From Legionellaceae bacterium (GTDB taxonomy: Bacteria > Pseudomonadota > Gammaproteobacteria > Legionellales > Legionellaceae): a stretch of 64,000 nt of DNA. Shown here piece by piece: positions 34,313 to 43,056 of the stretch. The notes beneath the pieces were generated by a model, which worked only from the letters and a program-made list of their open reading frames with translations, ran no database searches and had not been told where the DNA came from. Where the stretch lies: the NCBI GenBank assembly GCA_030696305.1, contig JAUYSP010000041.1:1-64000 (forward strand). Direction: 5' to 3'. Position numbers and translations under genes: made by a program. Numbering within the stretch: the stretch's first letter is position 1; every line of letters begins with the position of its first letter.

Positions 34313-36682
34313 ATGCAATCGGATGCTGAGTTAATTAATGTAATCAATCTAAATAGCACTAGCGAATTTTCTGATCTCCAGCGATTAGTTTATCCTATTT
34401 TAAATAGGTATACTTTTGAACAGCTTTATGACTTGCAATTTTCTATCCATTCGACAGTTAATCGTATTACTGCCTCTGCTAATTTTATTGCCTTATTAAG
34501 CGCTCAAGCATTGAAAGCTCCCATCGCAATCCCGCAACGGGTAAGCAACTTATCATTTGATCAACTGCTAAGCTTACCTTCAATAGTTCATCAAACTATC
34601 CAACAAATTTGTGATTCACCTGTATACAACCACTTATTGAATCAACGCGCATTGGAAGAGTTACATTCGATCAATTGGCGACATGTGTATGATGCGTTGA
34701 TAGTCCGTATGGGCGCAGCTGGTTACATAAAAACCGATATGCTAGATGACAACCATCGCTATGGTTTGGCAATGATGTGGTTACAAGCATGGCACGGAGG
34801 AATAGTTGGCGCATTTTGGGGTTTGCTTAATGACATCCTTAAAATTAAGGTGGAAGATTTTAAAAATTACTTACAGATCATGTTGATAGAGAATAGGCAC
34901 TTGGTTACTCACGAGTGTAAAAAATTACGCTTACGAGCTAATATTTTGGCTCTATTTGACGGTATTACCTTATATCAAAGACCAAATGATTTTCTGGAGA
35001 TGTTTGGCCAATCGGTAAATAATTATACTGGGCTAAATAAGTCGATTAGTTGGTATCATCATATTATCCATGAGTGGTTGGGAAATATCACTTACTATAA
35101 GCTAGATCATCTCGATATAAATAGCCCGGGATTTTTACGCTATTCAGCTTATTTGCTCGGTCATTTTGTTCGCCAAGATATTCCTTTGTCGCTATTATTA
35201 TCTAATAATCGACAAACTATTAGCATAAATTATGATTTCCAAAATCACCAGTGGGTATTGATAGACAGTAAGCAATGTTTCAGCAGAAGATATACTAAGG
35301 TTTCGACTTTATTTGCAGGCATCATAGGCGAATTGAACAATAGAGCGGGTGTTTCCTGTAGTGCTGATTCATCTCCTCGTTCGCCGGGTAGGCAATCTCA
35401 GGAAACACATTTTTCTTTAGATTTAAATAATCTTATTCAAAAATCCAAGCGACTCGAATCGATAATACCTAATAACAAAAAAAAATATTTAGTTGATGCG
35501 ACTATTTTTATTTCGTTAAATCAATTAAAACCCGCAAATCAGGCGCTAGCTCAATTGTTGCGTGAGCATGATATTTATAGAAATCATAATGAACCCCAGT
35601 CCAGTATGCATTTTTCTACATATCAGCACTATTCAGAATTTCTTATCGCCTGTAAAACCGGAAATTTACTGGTAGTTTTTTCCTGCTTAGATGATGGGGA
35701 AGATGTGAATCAATGTGATGCCGAAGGTCGGACACCATTAATAATTGCGACTCGAGAACGGCATATTTCAGTTGTGAGGGCGCTGCTTGCACGGGGTGCT
35801 AATATTCATTTAAAAGATAGGTATGGTATCAATGCTTTGATGCACGCTGTTACAGCCAAAAGTCATGCCATAACCTCGTTATTATTACAGTATGGTGCAA
35901 CCGGTAATGTGTTTAAAGGCGATTTAACTACCGTATTCACTTATGCCGTAAAAACAAATGATCCAATTATTGTAGCAAAGGTATTATCTCATGGAGCAAT
36001 TTCAGATCTGAGCAATAGGTTAAGAGTTCCGATTATTTTATCTGGGTCATTGTACTATTTATTAAATTTTAAATCTGATAATGGATTATATAATTTAATG
36101 CCTAGTTTTGTTTTATCTGCCAGTGCTTTTATGGTAGTAAAATACATCGATTATTTATATAACTCGGCGCTAGATATTGTTTGTAAAACAAAAAACAAGG
36201 ACATATTAAGGACATTATTTGAGTATGCCAGTAAGCAACATTCAGGTATACAATCTACAATTTTCAACTGGCCCGGTTTTCGTCCGGCTTTTTGGGGCTT
36301 GGATAATGATGATGTTCCCAGGAATAAAGAACTTAACATATTATTAAAACTATTAAACAATCAACTTTCTGCAATCAAAGTCTCTCATCAGCGACTTCGA
36401 ACCGCTTACGCGTCATTTTTTTTATGGGATAATTCCATGGAGGAGGCCATTCAATCCCTAAAAACAGTTGTTACCGATCGCGTTGGGTGTGTGACACCGA
36501 AACAATTAATATTGTTACAACAAGGTAAATTAGGATTAGATTTACATAATTTTGTTTTAACCGGTCATGCCGATTCGTTAGTTCATGGAAAAAAAATGTT
36601 TAAGGTTTCGGAGTGGATTGAGACATTGAATCAGCTATGTTTAGAGACGGGTCTCGCTGAGAGGCGAGCTGTGGAGGCATAA
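34313..36682 (+). CDS. Ankyrin-repeat protein with a papain-like remnant
   Basis: 789 residues. Residues about 455-560 hold two to three ankyrin repeats (AEGRTPLIIATRERHISVV, DRYGINALMHAVTAKSHAI). The N-terminal half is not recognised with certainty. HRYGLAMMWLQAW (about 147-160) and INYDFQNHQWVLIDS (about 303-317) resemble the Cys-helix and the late His/Asp strand of papain-like proteases of bacterial effectors, but the Cys position is not Cys. A hydrophobic segment occurs near 575-610. TAGGA precedes the ATG, 6 bases after rlmL. The 3' end overlaps the convergent thiamine gene by 83 bases. A host-directed protein is plausible from the ankyrins and probable lineage. Confidence 0.65.
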   Translation: MQSDAELINVINLNSTSEFSDLQRLVYPILNRYTFEQLYDLQFSIHSTVNRITASANFIALLSAQALKAPIAIPQRVSNLSFDQLLSLPSIVHQTIQQICDSPVYNHLLNQRALEELHSINWRHVYDALIVRMGAAGYIKTDMLDDNHRYGLAMMWLQAWHGGIVGAFWGLLNDILKIKVEDFKNYLQIMLIENRHLVTHECKKLRLRANILALFDGITLYQRPNDFLEMFGQSVNNYTGLNKSISWYHHIIHEWLGNITYYKLDHLDINSPGFLRYSAYLLGHFVRQDIPLSLLLSNNRQTISINYDFQNHQWVLIDSKQCFSRRYTKVSTLFAGIIGELNNRAGVSCSADSSPRSPGRQSQETHFSLDLNNLIQKSKRLESIIPNNKKKYLVDATIFISLNQLKPANQALAQLLREHDIYRNHNEPQSSMHFSTYQHYSEFLIACKTGNLLVVFSCLDDGEDVNQCDAEGRTPLIIATRERHISVVRALLARGANIHLKDRYGINALMHAVTAKSHAITSLLLQYGATGNVFKGDLTTVFTYAVKTNDPIIVAKVLSHGAISDLSNRLRVPIILSGSLYYLLNFKSDNGLYNLMPSFVLSASAFMVVKYIDYLYNSALDIVCKTKNKDILRTLFEYASKQHSGIQSTIFNWPGFRPAFWGLDNDDVPRNKELNILLKLLNNQLSAIKVSHQRLRTAYASFFLWDNSMEEAIQSLKTVVTDRVGCVTPKQLILLQQGKLGLDLHNFVLTGHADSLVHGKKMFKVSEWIETLNQLCLETGLAERRAVEA

Positions 36683-37325
36683 TAATCAGCGCTTCTCCTT
36701 GAATATGCAGCACTGCGGAGGATGATTTCAAACGATTACAAATACTGAAATCAAGTTGATTGCATTCATACTCAAGTCCGACAGATGTACCTACTCCGCT
36801 GTGATGTGCAATGAAACCACAATAGTCTCCAGGTTTACCTACTAACTCGATGGATTCATCTTTTGCATAGCGCAGAGTTTGCTGCTCACCATGGACAACA
36901 AGAGGGCGATGGGCTTTATAAGTCGCTTTTAACGTCATTTTTGTGCCTTCATGATGATCTTCTCGCCCACCTGTGGCACAAATAATAGTAATACTGCGTG
37001 CATCATGCTGATCACAATAACGAATCGCTTTCTCTAGGTCCGTTGCCTGTTGATCTTTTGTCGGTATGATATGGACGCCATGATGGCCAATATATGGTTT
37101 AGACTCAATCGTTATGTCAGCAAATGTTTGCCTGATACCCCAATATTGTTGGCTTTTTGTATTGATGGAATCGAAATCCCCTAAAATAGCATGTGGGGCA
37201 ATGCCCAGCGCGGTTAATTTATTAGCCGCGCCGTCCAAAGCCACTATGTATTTATTCTGAATTGCTTCCTGAATAATTTTTTTATCTAAAAAAGGCCCAT
37301 TTGCGATGATGACATAATCTTTCAT
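36600..37325 (-). CDS. thiN: Thiamine pyrophosphokinase
   Basis: 241 residues from the ATG at 37325, chosen over one 5 codons upstream because GAGGA lies 8 bases before it. It transfers pyrophosphate from ATP to thiamine. Visible motifs: IANGPF, ALDGAANKL, ILGDFDSI (metal-binding Asp pair), KDQQATDLEKAI and CATGGREDH. The C-terminal domain binds thiamine. About 20 residues (ASQRDPSLNIADSMSQSTPK) extend past the usual end and are encoded within the overlap with the ankyrin gene. Downstream of trxA by 30 bases and probably co-transcribed with it. Confidence 0.9.
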   Translation of the reverse strand: MKDYVIIANGPFLDKKIIQEAIQNKYIVALDGAANKLTALGIAPHAILGDFDSINTKSQQYWGIRQTFADITIESKPYIGHHGVHIIPTKDQQATDLEKAIRYCDQHDARSITIICATGGREDHHEGTKMTLKATYKAHRPLVVHGEQQTLRYAKDESIELVGKPGDYCGFIAHHSGVGTSVGLEYECNQLDFSICNRLKSSSAVLHIQGEALIIMPPQLASQRDPSLNIADSMSQSTPKP

Positions 37326-37355
37326 ATCGCTTGTCCTCATAGAAAAATATCTAGA

Positions 37356-37682
37356 TCAAATATTGCTATCAATAAAAGCAATTAATTGTGATTTAGAGAG
37401 TAATCCCATTTTGATGGCTTCTACTTGACCATTTTTAAATAAAATCAATGTAGGAATACTCATAACACCATACTTAGACGGCGTATTCGGGCTTTCATCG
37501 ATATTCATTTTAACAAAGCTAACTTGTTCATGATGACTTGTCGCAACTTCTTCAAAAACAGGCCCTAATGCACGACAAGGACCACACCATTCAGCCCAGA
37601 AATCGACTAAAACAGGTTTACTTGATTGAATGACATCTACTTCAAAGCTAGCATCGGTTACTGCATTTACATGAGCACTCAT
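37356..37682 (-). CDS. trxA: Thioredoxin
   Basis: 108 residues, the size of classical Trx1. Redox centre WAEWCGPCRA near residues 28-37, cis-Pro in SIPTLILF, and the conserved Asp (PVLVDFWAEW). Reduces cytoplasmic disulphides such as ribonucleotide reductase. An 8-base inverted repeat lies about 30-60 bases upstream of the start. Confidence 0.96.
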   Translation of the reverse strand: MSAHVNAVTDASFEVDVIQSSKPVLVDFWAEWCGPCRALGPVFEEVATSHHEQVSFVKMNIDESPNTPSKYGVMSIPTLILFKNGQVEAIKMGLLSKSQLIAFIDSNI

Positions 37683-37708
37683 GAATATACCCCAGATTGT
37701 TTAGTAAT

Positions 37709-37739
37709 TCACCTATGTGTAAATAAGTTAAATAGGTGA
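37709..37739. promoter_or_regulatory. Inverted repeat upstream of trxA
   Basis: Arms tcacctat (37709-37716) and ataggtga (37732-37739), perfect over 8 bases with a 15-base spacer. In the gap of about 250 bases between trxA and the divergent secreted-protein gene, so a shared operator is possible. No gene longer than about 20 codons is seen in this gap. Confidence 0.4.
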
Positions 37740-37935
37740 GTTCGTAAGTGTTTAAACCTTGAGTATAAGTCAGATTCAGAAGCTATTCAACGAACAGGGT
37801 AAAATCCCTTTTATCGTAGCGATTAACAGAATACACTATTATGAAGAAAATGAAAGAACACGTATATGCAGCGTTGTATATACAAATATTATGTCTATGC
37901 CCATTCTCATAATGTAATTAATACTGGAGTAAATC

Positions 37936-38394
37936 ATGATTAAATATGTATTTTTTATGGCATCATTAAGTTTATTTTTAAGTGAAGCCGCTTATGCGGA
38001 AACGGCGGATCCGCTGCATTTGGCAGGAACTTATCATTGTTCTGGTCATGATGCCCGTGATGGTGGATATCAAAACGCAACGGTTACATTAACATTAAAT
38101 GCTGAACAAAGTGATTTTACTGCTAATTACGGCGCTTATGCTTTTACACTCACGCTGGAAGATGGGGCTAAATATATAGGTGAAGCTGCTGCAAGTGGTA
38201 ATTCATTAGCAATTTATTTTAAAAACTCAGTGTTAACAGCTACTGGACGCTCGGATCAGGGCGTGGGAATAGCAGTGGTTACACATGACAAAAATATGGT
38301 CGGCAAAGCGACAACCGTATTCCATAAGTTTTATTATGAGCCGAAATATAAAGGCGGAAATAATGGAACAGAAACATGTGTTAAAGTAGATTAA
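37936..38394 (+). CDS. Small secreted protein
   Basis: 152 residues with a clear signal peptide (MIKYVFFMASLSLFLSEAAYA). The mature protein is beta-rich. It has two Cys, CSGHDARDGGYQNATVTLTL near its start and ETCVKVD at the end, which could pair, and a GEAAASGNSLAIYFKN block. Similar hypothetical secreted proteins occur in Legionella relatives as far as I recall; no function is known. A CTGGAG ribosome site lies 7 bases before the ATG. Probably periplasmic. Confidence 0.7.
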   Translation: MIKYVFFMASLSLFLSEAAYAETADPLHLAGTYHCSGHDARDGGYQNATVTLTLNAEQSDFTANYGAYAFTLTLEDGAKYIGEAAASGNSLAIYFKNSVLTATGRSDQGVGIAVVTHDKNMVGKATTVFHKFYYEPKYKGGNNGTETCVKVD

Positions 38395-38469
38395 TAATTA
38401 ATTCAGATACAGAGTTGACCAGTTTAAATCGAAAGGTGGTGTCGTAAAAAAATTATTGAGTCGTAGTTA

Positions 38470-39330
38470 TTATCTACTTATGGTTCTTAAACTGAATGAG
38501 TTAACTATATTTCTTAATCGACTAAGGAGATCAGAGGCTATCATGCCTCGTTCACCGTTTTCCACAGCTGAGGAATCTCCTGCCATTGCATGAACTAACA
38601 CACCTAGTTTTGTAGCATCATTTAATGGGATATGTTGAGCAGCAAGACCTGCAATGATCCCGCTTAATACATCCCCCATCCCGGCGGAAGCCATGCCTGG
38701 ATTTCCAGCGTGGCAAATCTCGGCTTGATTTGTTGCTGATAATATTAATGTTCCATTACCCTTTAGAGCAATAACGCCGCCAAGCAAGTCATATAGTTCA
38801 TTAATAGCGTTTAATCGATTTTTCTGAATATGTAGTGGTGTTGTATTCAGTAATTTTGCGGCTTCCCCTGGATGTGGTGTAAAAATACAGTTTTTTCGTT
38901 TCATTTTGATTTTAGTGATTGCTAAAAGATTTAAGGCATCTGCGTCAAGGAGCATTGGTTTATCTTGATGTGTAAGTGCTGTCCGCAACAGCGATAAACC
39001 CCATTGACTCGTTCCAAGACCGGGGCCGATGATAACGAAAGTAGCCTGGGTTAATAATTTATCTAACTGCTTAACATTAGTAATACCGTGACACATTAAC
39101 TCAGGGCAAGATATATTTAAGGAAAAAGCATGTTTAGCACGAGTCGCAATACTGGCTGACCCAGCTCCTACACGGAGAGCCGCTTCCCCTGCAAGTCTAA
39201 CGGCACCAGAATAACCTAAATCTCCACCTATGATTAATATCCTTCCAAAATCACCTTTGTGGCATTCTTTGGGACGAGGCTTTAAGTACCGTGATAAATA
39301 TTTAAGATCAAGTTCTTTGATAACGTCCAT
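38470..39330 (-). CDS. nnrD: ADP-dependent NAD(P)H-hydrate dehydratase
   Basis: 286 residues, the C-terminal (ribokinase-like) half of YjeF. It repairs hydrated NADH and NADPH using ADP. Motifs: KGDFGRILIIGGDLGYSGA, IGPGLGTS, DADALNLL, FTPHPGEAAKLL and NPGMASAGMGDVLSGIIAGL. The epimerase half (NnrE) is absent, so it is either encoded elsewhere or missing. Stand-alone gene. A candidate promoter and palindrome lie in the long upstream gap. Confidence 0.93.
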   Translation of the reverse strand: MDVIKELDLKYLSRYLKPRPKECHKGDFGRILIIGGDLGYSGAVRLAGEAALRVGAGSASIATRAKHAFSLNISCPELMCHGITNVKQLDKLLTQATFVIIGPGLGTSQWGLSLLRTALTHQDKPMLLDADALNLLAITKIKMKRKNCIFTPHPGEAAKLLNTTPLHIQKNRLNAINELYDLLGGVIALKGNGTLILSATNQAEICHAGNPGMASAGMGDVLSGIIAGLAAQHIPLNDATKLGVLVHAMAGDSSAVENGERGMIASDLLSRLRNIVNSFSLRTISR

Positions 39331-39385
39331 ATTGCATCCATTACTTCCGTTTCGATTTCATTATGTGCTATGAGAGTGATTTTAT

Positions 39386-39399
39386 GTCACATCTGTGAC
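39386..39399. promoter_or_regulatory. Dyad gtcaca-tc-tgtgac upstream of nnrD
   Basis: Perfect 6-base arms with a 2-base centre, 56-69 bases before the nnrD ATG and within its presumed leader. The half-site order is opposite to a CRP site, so I do not assign a regulator. Confidence 0.3.
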
Positions 39400-39472
39400 G
39401 TTCTCTCCGAAATATTTAGTGAATCGCGCCGCGGCGGGCAGCATTTTATTATTGGTTTAACAAAAGATTTCA

Positions 39473-39532
39473 TTTGGTGCACCAAAATCAAATATAATAT
39501 TTAAATATTGTTGATGATGCTTGATATGTCAA
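39473..39532 (-). promoter_or_regulatory. Candidate nnrD promoter with 14-bp palindrome
   Basis: Minus strand TTGACA (39527-39532), a 17-base spacer and AATATT (39504-39509, 4 of 6). The perfect palindrome TTTGGTGCACCAAA (39473-39486) lies just downstream of the expected start, where a repressor could bind. The region is very A+T-rich, so chance -10 matches are likely. The rest of the 39331-39786 gap holds a repeat at its right end (39692-39719) and no gene that I can support. Confidence 0.35.
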
Positions 39533-39691
39533 ATTTAATACAGCAGCTATAGTAGCTTGTTTGTTTTCAGTAGGTTCTCTGTAAAATATTAGCGACTATT
39601 TGTTATTTAATTTTGCTAATTATTAGTTATTCGCCTACGCTGAAGAAGTATATTTCAAAACTCCCCAGGTTGTGGGTAATTTGTTTTTTTA

Positions 39692-39719
39692 TTAACTCAA
39701 ACTGAAGCAACGTCATGCC
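39692..39719 (+). repeat. Direct repeat, left copy
   Basis: 28 bases (ttaactcaaactgaagcaac…) recur at 41110-41137 with 2 mismatches, in the same orientation, on the other side of the methyltransferase gene. The last bases also form a stem with atgacgt near 39733. Confidence 0.7.
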
Positions 39720-39786
39720 TCACTACGCTAGCGATGACGTACCTGGTGAGTTACAACTAAACTAACTATGCTCAGAGGCTTTGATT

Positions 39787-40926
39787 ATGTTTTTAAATTT
39801 ATTAACGAGTTTTGGGGATACGATAAAAACATCATTTTTAATAAAATTACCCAACTCAAAAGAAATTAAGATTGGTGAGTCGTATGGAAAGCCAGCATTT
39901 CAAGTCATCATTAATAATGAGCAAGGACTCCGTGCTCTAAAATCTGGAAATGAACTTAAGATATGTGAGGCATATATATATCAGGATTTTGACTTAATTG
40001 GAAAAATTGACATGATGAAGCTTCTCGAAGTCACGAAGCTTTTTTCCAAAGAACATGCAGTGCTTTCATGGCTTTCGCAATGGATCTATTTCTTTCAAGA
40101 TCAAATCCATATTAACAAAAGAAGCATCGCTGAACATTATGAACTGGACGATGAATTCTATTTATTATTTCTAGATAAAACACGAGCTTATTCGCACGGC
40201 ATATTTCAAAATGATGAGGAAAGCCTAGATATTGCCAACGCACGAAAACTAGACTTTGCAATGACTAGTTGCCAGCTATCTCCCGGCCAAAAGGTATTAG
40301 ATATAGGCACAGGTTGGGGGTGTATTGTGGAGCATTTAGGGAGTCATGGTATCCATGTTAATGCCCTCACGATCTCAAAACACTCTGCCGACTTTGTTGC
40401 CAACTTAATTAAAAATAAAAATCTTGCGCATTGCGAGGTAAATCAAATTGATTTTCTAAACTATAATCCTGCTTTGACGGAAAGCTATGATGCCGTATTT
40501 AGTTTAGGTACCCTTGAACATTTACCAGATTATGACAAAGTCCTTTCCAAGTGCAGTACACTATTGAAAAGCGGGGGGTATGCCTATTTTGACGCGTCAG
40601 CAATTGCATCAACACGAGGAATAAATAGCCGTTTTATTGATAAATATATTTTCCCTGGCAACCATCGCTGTTTAGATATTTTTCGCTTTTTAAATGCTGT
40701 AAAAAATAGCTCATTTGATTTGATTTCATTGCACAATGACACTCACAATTACTATTTGACACTAAAAACTTGGGCAAATAACCTAGATCAGCATAAAGAT
40801 AATATTACTCAACGTTGGGGTGAGTTAACTTATAGAAAATTCCAACTGTATTTTTGGGGGTGTTGTCATGCAATGGCAAACAACAAATTACAAGCATATC
40901 GAATTGTATTACGCAAAAAAACATGA
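39787..40926 (+). CDS. Cyclopropane-fatty-acid-synthase-like methyltransferase
   Basis: 379 residues from the ATG that follows AGAGG by 8 bases. The C-terminal two thirds are a class I SAM methyltransferase of the CFA/mycolic-acid type: AEHYELDDEFYLLFLDKTRAY before the fold, VLDIGTGWGCIVEHL (motif I), ALTISKHSADF (motif II) and SLGTLEHLPDY. The C-terminal QLYFWGCCHAMAN…QAYRIVL segment is typical of CFA enzymes. It should act on unsaturated phospholipid acyl chains or a related lipid. Flanked on both sides by 28-base direct repeats, and no operon partners are adjacent, so it may have been acquired as a unit. Confidence 0.8.
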   Translation: MFLNLLTSFGDTIKTSFLIKLPNSKEIKIGESYGKPAFQVIINNEQGLRALKSGNELKICEAYIYQDFDLIGKIDMMKLLEVTKLFSKEHAVLSWLSQWIYFFQDQIHINKRSIAEHYELDDEFYLLFLDKTRAYSHGIFQNDEESLDIANARKLDFAMTSCQLSPGQKVLDIGTGWGCIVEHLGSHGIHVNALTISKHSADFVANLIKNKNLAHCEVNQIDFLNYNPALTESYDAVFSLGTLEHLPDYDKVLSKCSTLLKSGGYAYFDASAIASTRGINSRFIDKYIFPGNHRCLDIFRFLNAVKNSSFDLISLHNDTHNYYLTLKTWANNLDQHKDNITQRWGELTYRKFQLYFWGCCHAMANNKLQAYRIVLRKKT

Positions 40927-40959
40927 GCTGGCAAGAATCCGATTAAAAAGTAGTTACCC

Positions 40960-41100
40960 ATGCACTTTGAATTGGCTCGATGCTTTCGATACAATGGCTT
41001 GGAAGCTAAACAGCAGTATTTGCAGTGTTTGATTGATAGCTATGATGACAACTGTAGAAATGCTGTATCTCTATCTCCTCCTTTGATAAATTCACTTTGA
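40960..41100 (+). pseudogene. Short TPR-like remnant
   Basis: A 46-codon frame, MHFELARCFRYNGLEAKQQY… to TGA. The pattern of Ala, Tyr and Leu resembles a single tetratricopeptide unit. No ribosome site or promoter is evident. It may be the remains of a longer gene. Otherwise the 40927-41237 gap contains only the direct repeat and a stem-loop around 41150-41210. Confidence 0.25.
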
Positions 41101-41109
41101 TGTTAATCC

Positions 41110-41137
41110 TTAACCCAAACTGAAGCAACGTCATCCC
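41110..41137 (+). repeat. Direct repeat, right copy
   Basis: 28 bases (ttaacccaaactgaagcaac…) matching 39692-39719 at 26 positions. It continues into a hairpin-forming segment with ccagaa and ttctgg arms. Confidence 0.7.
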
Positions 41138-41237
41138 GAACCTAGTGAGGGATCTCCAGAATTTGGCGCGAATCTAGTCAATTAGAGATCTCTCAATACG
41201 TTCTGGATGACACCCAGGGAATCGTTAAGTAACAATT

Positions 41238-41540
41238 TTAGTCGTTAGCATGAGCCTTCCAATAAATAATATGCTCGTGTTTTATCATGCCATTTAAATG
41301 GTCAAGAGCTGGTTCTATCTTTTCTTGACTATCAAAAAATTCTATGACTAACGGTAAATTAAGCGATAAATCGATAAAGGAGGCTGCATGGCTACCTGTT
41401 TCACCAAAACCACTAATAGCACGAAAAACGCTGACTCCACGAATTTTTGCTTCATTTTTTAGGTAATCTAAAATGGTTTGATGTAAATGTGATGATTCAG
41501 TGATATAAACTCTCGCAATGATTACATCTGTAATTTTCAT
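41238..41540 (-). CDS. DUF190-family protein
   Basis: 100 residues from the ATG preceded by GGAGGAAGACAATT; an upstream in-frame extension lies within crcB and is not used. DUF190 proteins are small, GlnB-like alpha-beta proteins with a role that is not settled, often coupled to CrcB fluoride channels. Visible: ARVYITESSHLHQTILDYL, IRGVSVFRAISGFGETG and LPLVIEFFDS, which are the family's conserved blocks. ATG overlaps the stop of crcB by 4 bases (ATGA), so translation is coupled. Confidence 0.88.
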   Translation of the reverse strand: MKITDVIIARVYITESSHLHQTILDYLKNEAKIRGVSVFRAISGFGETGSHAASFIDLSLNLPLVIEFFDSQEKIEPALDHLNGMIKHEHIIYWKAHAND

Positions 41541-41911
41541 AATTGTCTTCCTCCAATCATCCCTAGCCAAGCGAGCGCAATACATAAAGCTACATTGAAA
41601 AATATATTTAAAATCGCACTCAACCACTCACCACTTTCAAAAAGATTGAGCGTTTCTATAGAAAAAGAAGAAAAAGTTGTATAGCCGCCCAAAAAACCAA
41701 TTAACAGCAAAGAACGTAATTGAGGTCCAATCCCTTCAAATCGTTCGAAGATAAATGCAAACAAAAACCCCATTAAAAAAGATCCGGTTGCATTGACAAC
41801 CAACGTACCATAAGGAAATCCCCGGCCTAAAAACCAATACACGCCATTGGAGATCCAGTAACGACATATTCCGCCAAAGCCTGCACCAAAAAAAATAAGT
41901 AACGTATTCAT
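41537..41911 (-). CDS. crcB: Fluoride ion channel CrcB/Fluc
   Basis: 124 residues and four membrane helices. GAGFGGICRYWIS at the N-terminus, NATGSFLMGF with the conserved Asn, and GFLGGYTTFSSFSIET with the channel-lining Phe and Thr/Ser residues are all typical. It expels cytoplasmic fluoride as a dual-topology dimer. Only 21 bases separate it from the upstream gene, so there is no room for a fluoride riboswitch directly before it. Confidence 0.94.
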   Translation of the reverse strand: MNTLLIFFGAGFGGICRYWISNGVYWFLGRGFPYGTLVVNATGSFLMGFLFAFIFERFEGIGPQLRSLLLIGFLGGYTTFSSFSIETLNLFESGEWLSAILNIFFNVALCIALAWLGMIGGRQL

Positions 41912-41932
41912 CGAGGATTTCCTTCTCGTATG

Positions 41933-42955
41933 CTATCCAAGTAAATGTATTGCGGCGCAAGTGAGCATGTCTTCATCTAGTTTATCACACTCACCAATAA
42001 GTTCTTCAGCCGTTTTAAATGAACAACCTGGAAATTCTTTGACTATTACTTCTTTTAACTCATTGTATTTTTTATCATTTTCTTGGATTGTATGTTTTGA
42101 AATGCTTAAATTCACGTGAGTATAATTAAAAATAAGGCCTATCAAAATCAATGAAGTGAGATAGATAGCGGTCAATATAACAGCTACTAAGAAAGCGGAA
42201 AGAGGGTTAGAAACAACAAATACGGTAAATCCTGCCGCCAAGCCTAATAGTGCGAAAGAACCAAACACCCGCAAACTGATCAACATGTTTAATTGAATAT
42301 TTGTCAATTTGTCTCTATTCAGTTTAGGAATGTTATAAATTTCTTTGAATTGTTCTTCTAGGTGAGTTACCACGTCATGTTGTGTAACGTTATCATTAAC
42401 TAGCAGGGCACGGATTGGTTGTGTAAGTGTGTATTGTGATATGTTTTTTTCTAAAGTTTTACAGAAAGCGATTAAATTATGGGTTTTTAATATATCTTCT
42501 GATAATGTATTTAACAATCGATGCCAGCAGACGGCAACCCAATACATGTCATCATCTGTGATACTAAAAAGCCCCTCATAATGTGGTGCATGCGGGTGCT
42601 TTTTAAAAACCAGAAAATTTTCATGAATTTTATTTGTTTCTTCCGGTGAAAATGGCGTGTTATCAACGTGCTTCAACAGGATTTCACATTGATTCCATAC
42701 AGCCATTAATACGACTATACGATAAGAATAATCGTAAGAAATAGACGTATATTCTTGATTTGGCAAAGCAACCTCGTAATGTGGAGCGATGTCCACATCT
42801 ACACGAGGTTTAATCAAATCTAATGGATTGTTAACATACTGTAACTTTAAGGAATCAGAATTATTATAGTGGGTTCTACTATTCGATTTAAACTGTTGTT
42901 TGATTTGGATTAACTCGCGTTGTAGTCGATAGTATGACGATTTATCTTGAGACAT
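41933..42955 (-). CDS. Hypothetical protein with a two-helix membrane hairpin
   Basis: 340 residues from the ATG at 42955; a TTG 14 codons upstream is also in frame. Unrecognised. The first 240 residues are soluble and mostly helical with many aromatic and His residues. Two membrane segments follow (VFGSFALLGLAAGFTVFVV and LVAVILTAIYLTSLILIGL), then a C-terminal segment of about 80 residues with a Cys pair region (EECDKL-like). The architecture, soluble helical domain plus hairpin, mirrors the protein at 12162-12947. It lies 21 bases upstream of crcB on the same strand. A lineage-specific gene; membrane-inserting effectors of this layout are known in Legionella, but that is only analogy. Confidence 0.55.
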   Translation of the reverse strand: MSQDKSSYYRLQRELIQIKQQFKSNSRTHYNNSDSLKLQYVNNPLDLIKPRVDVDIAPHYEVALPNQEYTSISYDYSYRIVVLMAVWNQCEILLKHVDNTPFSPEETNKIHENFLVFKKHPHAPHYEGLFSITDDDMYWVAVCWHRLLNTLSEDILKTHNLIAFCKTLEKNISQYTLTQPIRALLVNDNVTQHDVVTHLEEQFKEIYNIPKLNRDKLTNIQLNMLISLRVFGSFALLGLAAGFTVFVVSNPLSAFLVAVILTAIYLTSLILIGLIFNYTHVNLSISKHTIQENDKKYNELKEVIVKEFPGCSFKTAEELIGECDKLDEDMLTCAAIHLLG

Positions 42956-43056
42956 TAATTTCCGTCCAATTGTTTGTGAAAAACAACTATCGACCAAACT
43001 ACAGTCGATTGAGATGATTTCTCAGCATCAGTTTGTTCGGTAAATTATCATGGTAC

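Noticed and set aside
41912-41932. Fluoride riboswitch before crcB
   Set aside because: Only 21 bases separate crcB from the upstream gene, which is too short for the known riboswitch.
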